Shown piece by piece: positions 62,345-64,000 of a stretch of DNA of 64,000 nt. The position numbers and the translations under genes are program-made. Each line of letters starts with the position of its first letter. Position 1 is the stretch's first letter. The notes under the pieces are model-generated. The model was given only the letters and a program-made list of their open reading frames with translations, was not told the DNA's origin and ran no database searches. The stretch lies in assembly GCA_021414305.1 (NCBI GenBank), contig JAIOOS010000017.1, positions 248,001 through 312,000 on the forward strand. Direction: 5' to 3'. The stretch comes from Burkholderiales bacterium (GTDB lineage: Bacteria > Pseudomonadota > Gammaproteobacteria > Burkholderiales > Burkholderiaceae_C).

Positions 62345-63345
62345 ACGATCTCCACCCAGTTCGGGTTCCGGCCGACGGCCAGGTCGGCATGCGGCGACAG
62401 CGTGCCGGTCTCGGGGTCGATGGCGTGCACGCGCAGGCGGTGCGAGGCCTGCCCCACGGCGAGCAGCCAGCGCCCCGAGGGATCGATCGCGAAGCCGCGC
62501 GGCTCGGCCTCGGTCTCGACCCGGCCGACGAGCGTCAGCCAGCCGCCCTTGGCGTCGACGGCGAACGCGGCGAGCGTGCTCGACCGACGCTCGCTGGTGT
62601 AGAGAAAGCGGCCGTCGGGCGTGAAATGGATGTCGGCCGCCCACGGCTTGCCGATGACGCCGGGCGGCATCGAGCCGATCGTCTGGACATGGCCGAAGCG
62701 GCCGCTGGCGGGATCGAGCTCCAGCGCGTCGACGGTGGCGTCGAGCTCGTTCAGCAGGTAGACGAAGCGCGCCGACGGGTGGAAGACGAAGTGGCGCGGC
62801 CCGGCGCCGGCCCGGGTGCGCCACGCCGGCTCGGGCAGCGCTTCGAGTGCGCCGGCCTGGGCGTCGAAGCGCCAGGCGAGGACCACGTCGCCGCCGAGGC
62901 AGGCGGCGAAGGCGAGCGTGTTCGACGGGTCGGTCTGGAACGAGTGCGCGTTCGGTGCGGTGGCGAGCGTCTGCTGCGCCGGGCCGGCGACGCCGTCGGC
63001 GCCGATCGGGCTGACCGCGACCTGGCTGCCGCCGTAGGAGGCCGAGAGGAGGAAGCGGCCGCTGCGGTCGGTGCCGATCCAGCAGCTGCTCGCCGGCAGC
63101 GGATGGCTGCCGCGCAGGGTCAGGGTGCCGTGCAGGGGATCGATGCCGAAGCTCTGCACCTGCAGCGGCTCCGAGCGGATCGAGGCGTAGAGAAAGCGCC
63201 GGTCGGGGCTCACGGCGAGCGGCATGACCATGCCTTCGGTCGCCATCCGCTGCAGCGGCGCCAGCGCGCCGGTCGCGGCGTCGAGGCGCAGGACCACGAT
63301 CTCCCGGCTGTCGGCGCAGGCGACGTAGACGATCGTCGAAGCCAT
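62332..63345 (-). CDS. lactonase family (6-phosphogluconolactonase, beta-propeller)
   Basis: A 337-residue seven-bladed beta-propeller of the cycloisomerase-2/Pgl type. Repeated blade sequences occur (for example P-D-R-R-F-L-Y-A-S, T-D-R-S-G-R-F-L-L-S-A-S, P-S-A-R-F-V-Y-L-L-N-E and P-D-G-R-F-L-Y-T-S-E-R). R-H-F-V-F-H-P and L-N-E-L-D are typical. It opens sugar-acid lactones. Next to a uronate-dehydrogenase-like gene, it may hydrolyse the aldarolactone that enzyme releases. It follows that gene by 13 bp on the same strand. Confidence 0.9.
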   Translation of the reverse strand: MASTIVYVACADSREIVVLRLDAATGALAPLQRMATEGMVMPLAVSPDRRFLYASIRSEPLQVQSFGIDPLHGTLTLRGSHPLPASSCWIGTDRSGRFLLSASYGGSQVAVSPIGADGVAGPAQQTLATAPNAHSFQTDPSNTLAFAACLGGDVVLAWRFDAQAGALEALPEPAWRTRAGAGPRHFVFHPSARFVYLLNELDATVDALELDPASGRFGHVQTIGSMPPGVIGKPWAADIHFTPDGRFLYTSERRSSTLAAFAVDAKGGWLTLVGRVETEAEPRGFAIDPSGRWLLAVGQASHRLRVHAIDPETGTLSPHADLAVGRNPNWVEIVALG

Positions 63346-63358
63346 CGCCTCAGCCCCC

Positions 63359-64000
63359 TCAGTTCTCGTACGGGCCCTTGGTGACGAAGCCGCCGCCCTG
63401 GAAGACCGCCGCCGGGTCGGCGAGGTCGATGCGCGGCTGGCGCGCCTCGGCCGCGGCGCGGAACGGCTCGGAGCTGTCCTGGGCGCGAAAGCCGATGTGC
63501 GCCGCCGAGGTGTTGTCCCACCAGCGGGTCGTGTTGTCGGAGAGGCCGTAGACGACGCTGTGCCCGACCACCGGCGCCATGAGGCTGGCGACGACGAGCC
63601 GCTCGAGGTCGTCGTAGCTCAGCCAGGTGGCGAGCATGCGGCGGTCCTTCGGCTCGGGAAACGACGAGCCGATGCGCAGGCACACGGTCTCGAGGCCGTA
63701 GCGGTCGAAGTAGAAGCGCGACAGGTTCTCGCCGAACGCCTTGCTGAGGCCGTAGTGGCCGTCGGGCCGCATCGGATCGCTCGGGCGAACCACCTCGTCC
63801 TGGCGATAGAAGCCGGTCACGTGGTTCGAGCTGGCGAAGACGATGCGCCGCGCGCCGTGCTTCCTCGCTGCTTCGTAGAGGTTGTGCACGCCGACGATGT
63901 TGGCCTGCAGGATCGGCTCGAACGGCCCTTCGACCGAGACCCCGCCGAGGTGGACGATCGCCTGCACGCCGGCGACCAGCGCGTGCACCGCGGCCGCGTC
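63359..64000 (-). CDS. NAD-dependent epimerase/dehydratase, uronate-dehydrogenase-like (5' end missing)
   Basis: The last 213 codons of an SDR-family protein; the gene continues beyond the window and the true N-terminus with the NAD-binding glycines is not visible. It has H-L-G-G-V-S-V-E-G-P-F, then N-I-V-G-V-H-N-L-Y-E-A-A-R-K-H-G, then F-A-S-S-N-H-V-T-G-F-Y and the catalytic Y-G-L-S-K. These match uronate dehydrogenases, which oxidise glucuronate or galacturonate to the aldarolactone; NDP-sugar epimerases are the alternative. It is the upstream partner of the lactonase. Confidence 0.8.
   Translation of the reverse strand, partial: DAAAVHALVAGVQAIVHLGGVSVEGPFEPILQANIVGVHNLYEAARKHGARRIVFASSNHVTGFYRQDEVVRPSDPMRPDGHYGLSKAFGENLSRFYFDRYGLETVCLRIGSSFPEPKDRRMLATWLSYDDLERLVVASLMAPVVGHSVVYGLSDNTTRWWDNTSAAHIGFRAQDSSEPFRAAAEARQPRIDLADPAAVFQGGGFVTKGPYEN

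Overview
The window is GC-rich (about 70% by eye) and packed with genes. It reads like the chromosome of a metabolically versatile betaproteobacterium, probably Burkholderiales. Pointers are a tripartite tricarboxylate transporter with a Bug receptor, two Liv-type ABC operons, two TRAP transporters, a PEP-CTERM protein, and long runs of genes joined by 4-nt ATGA or GTGA overlaps. I saw no tRNA, rRNA, insertion sequence, phage gene or CRISPR array. No stretch longer than about 300 bases lacks a gene. Many long shadow reading frames lie opposite real genes because of the GC content and were left out. Family names rest on motif recognition only; no database search was run.

Layout. (1) 1-3002: the tail of a LacI-type regulator, a penicillin-acylase-family hydrolase and a small unknown protein. 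(2) 3159-11166: a candidate secreted-effector island. It has an ExoU-like patatin phospholipase followed by a CesT/SpcU-like chaperone, a large HExxH protein followed by a CpXC-domain protein, and a long helical protein. The three large proteins are otherwise unrelated but begin with nearly the same peptide (M-S/G-L-L-x-A/T-L-G/N-L), which looks like a shared secretion or targeting leader. An EamA transporter sits among them. (3) 11284-16426: a thioesterase, an unknown protein, and a nitrilase with coupled LysR and AraC regulators.

(4) 16504-37683: about 21 kb of aromatic or N-heteroaromatic catabolism. It holds a Rieske dioxygenase (alpha and beta), a TetR regulator with a candidate operator, a NicX-like ring-cleavage dioxygenase, a CoxG-M-S-L-type molybdenum hydroxylase, several alpha/beta hydrolases, two complete branched-chain-amino-acid-type ABC transporters and an aspartoacylase-like deacylase. 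A plausible reading is uptake, Mo-dependent ring hydroxylation, oxygenolytic ring opening, then deformylation or deacylation of the product. The substrate is not known.

(5) 37689-47004: a PEP-CTERM protein with paired upstream dyads, an epoxide-hydrolase-like enzyme, a class II aldolase, small unknowns, the TctCBA transporter, two lipoproteins and an aldo/keto reductase. (6) 47066-51654: five tightly packed genes (COG4648-like membrane protein, acyl-adenylating enzyme, LpxL-like acyltransferase, methyltransferase, family 2 glycosyltransferase) resembling the accessory half of an aryl-polyene/xanthomonadin cluster, with no polyketide genes in the window. (7) 51769-54679: a TRAP transporter. 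(8) 54676-64000: a probable sugar-acid/uronate catabolic region with a phospholipase D, a dihydroxyacid-dehydratase-family enzyme, a hydroxyacid dehydrogenase, a second TRAP transporter with a class II aldolase inserted, a lactonase and the start-truncated part of a uronate-dehydrogenase-like protein.
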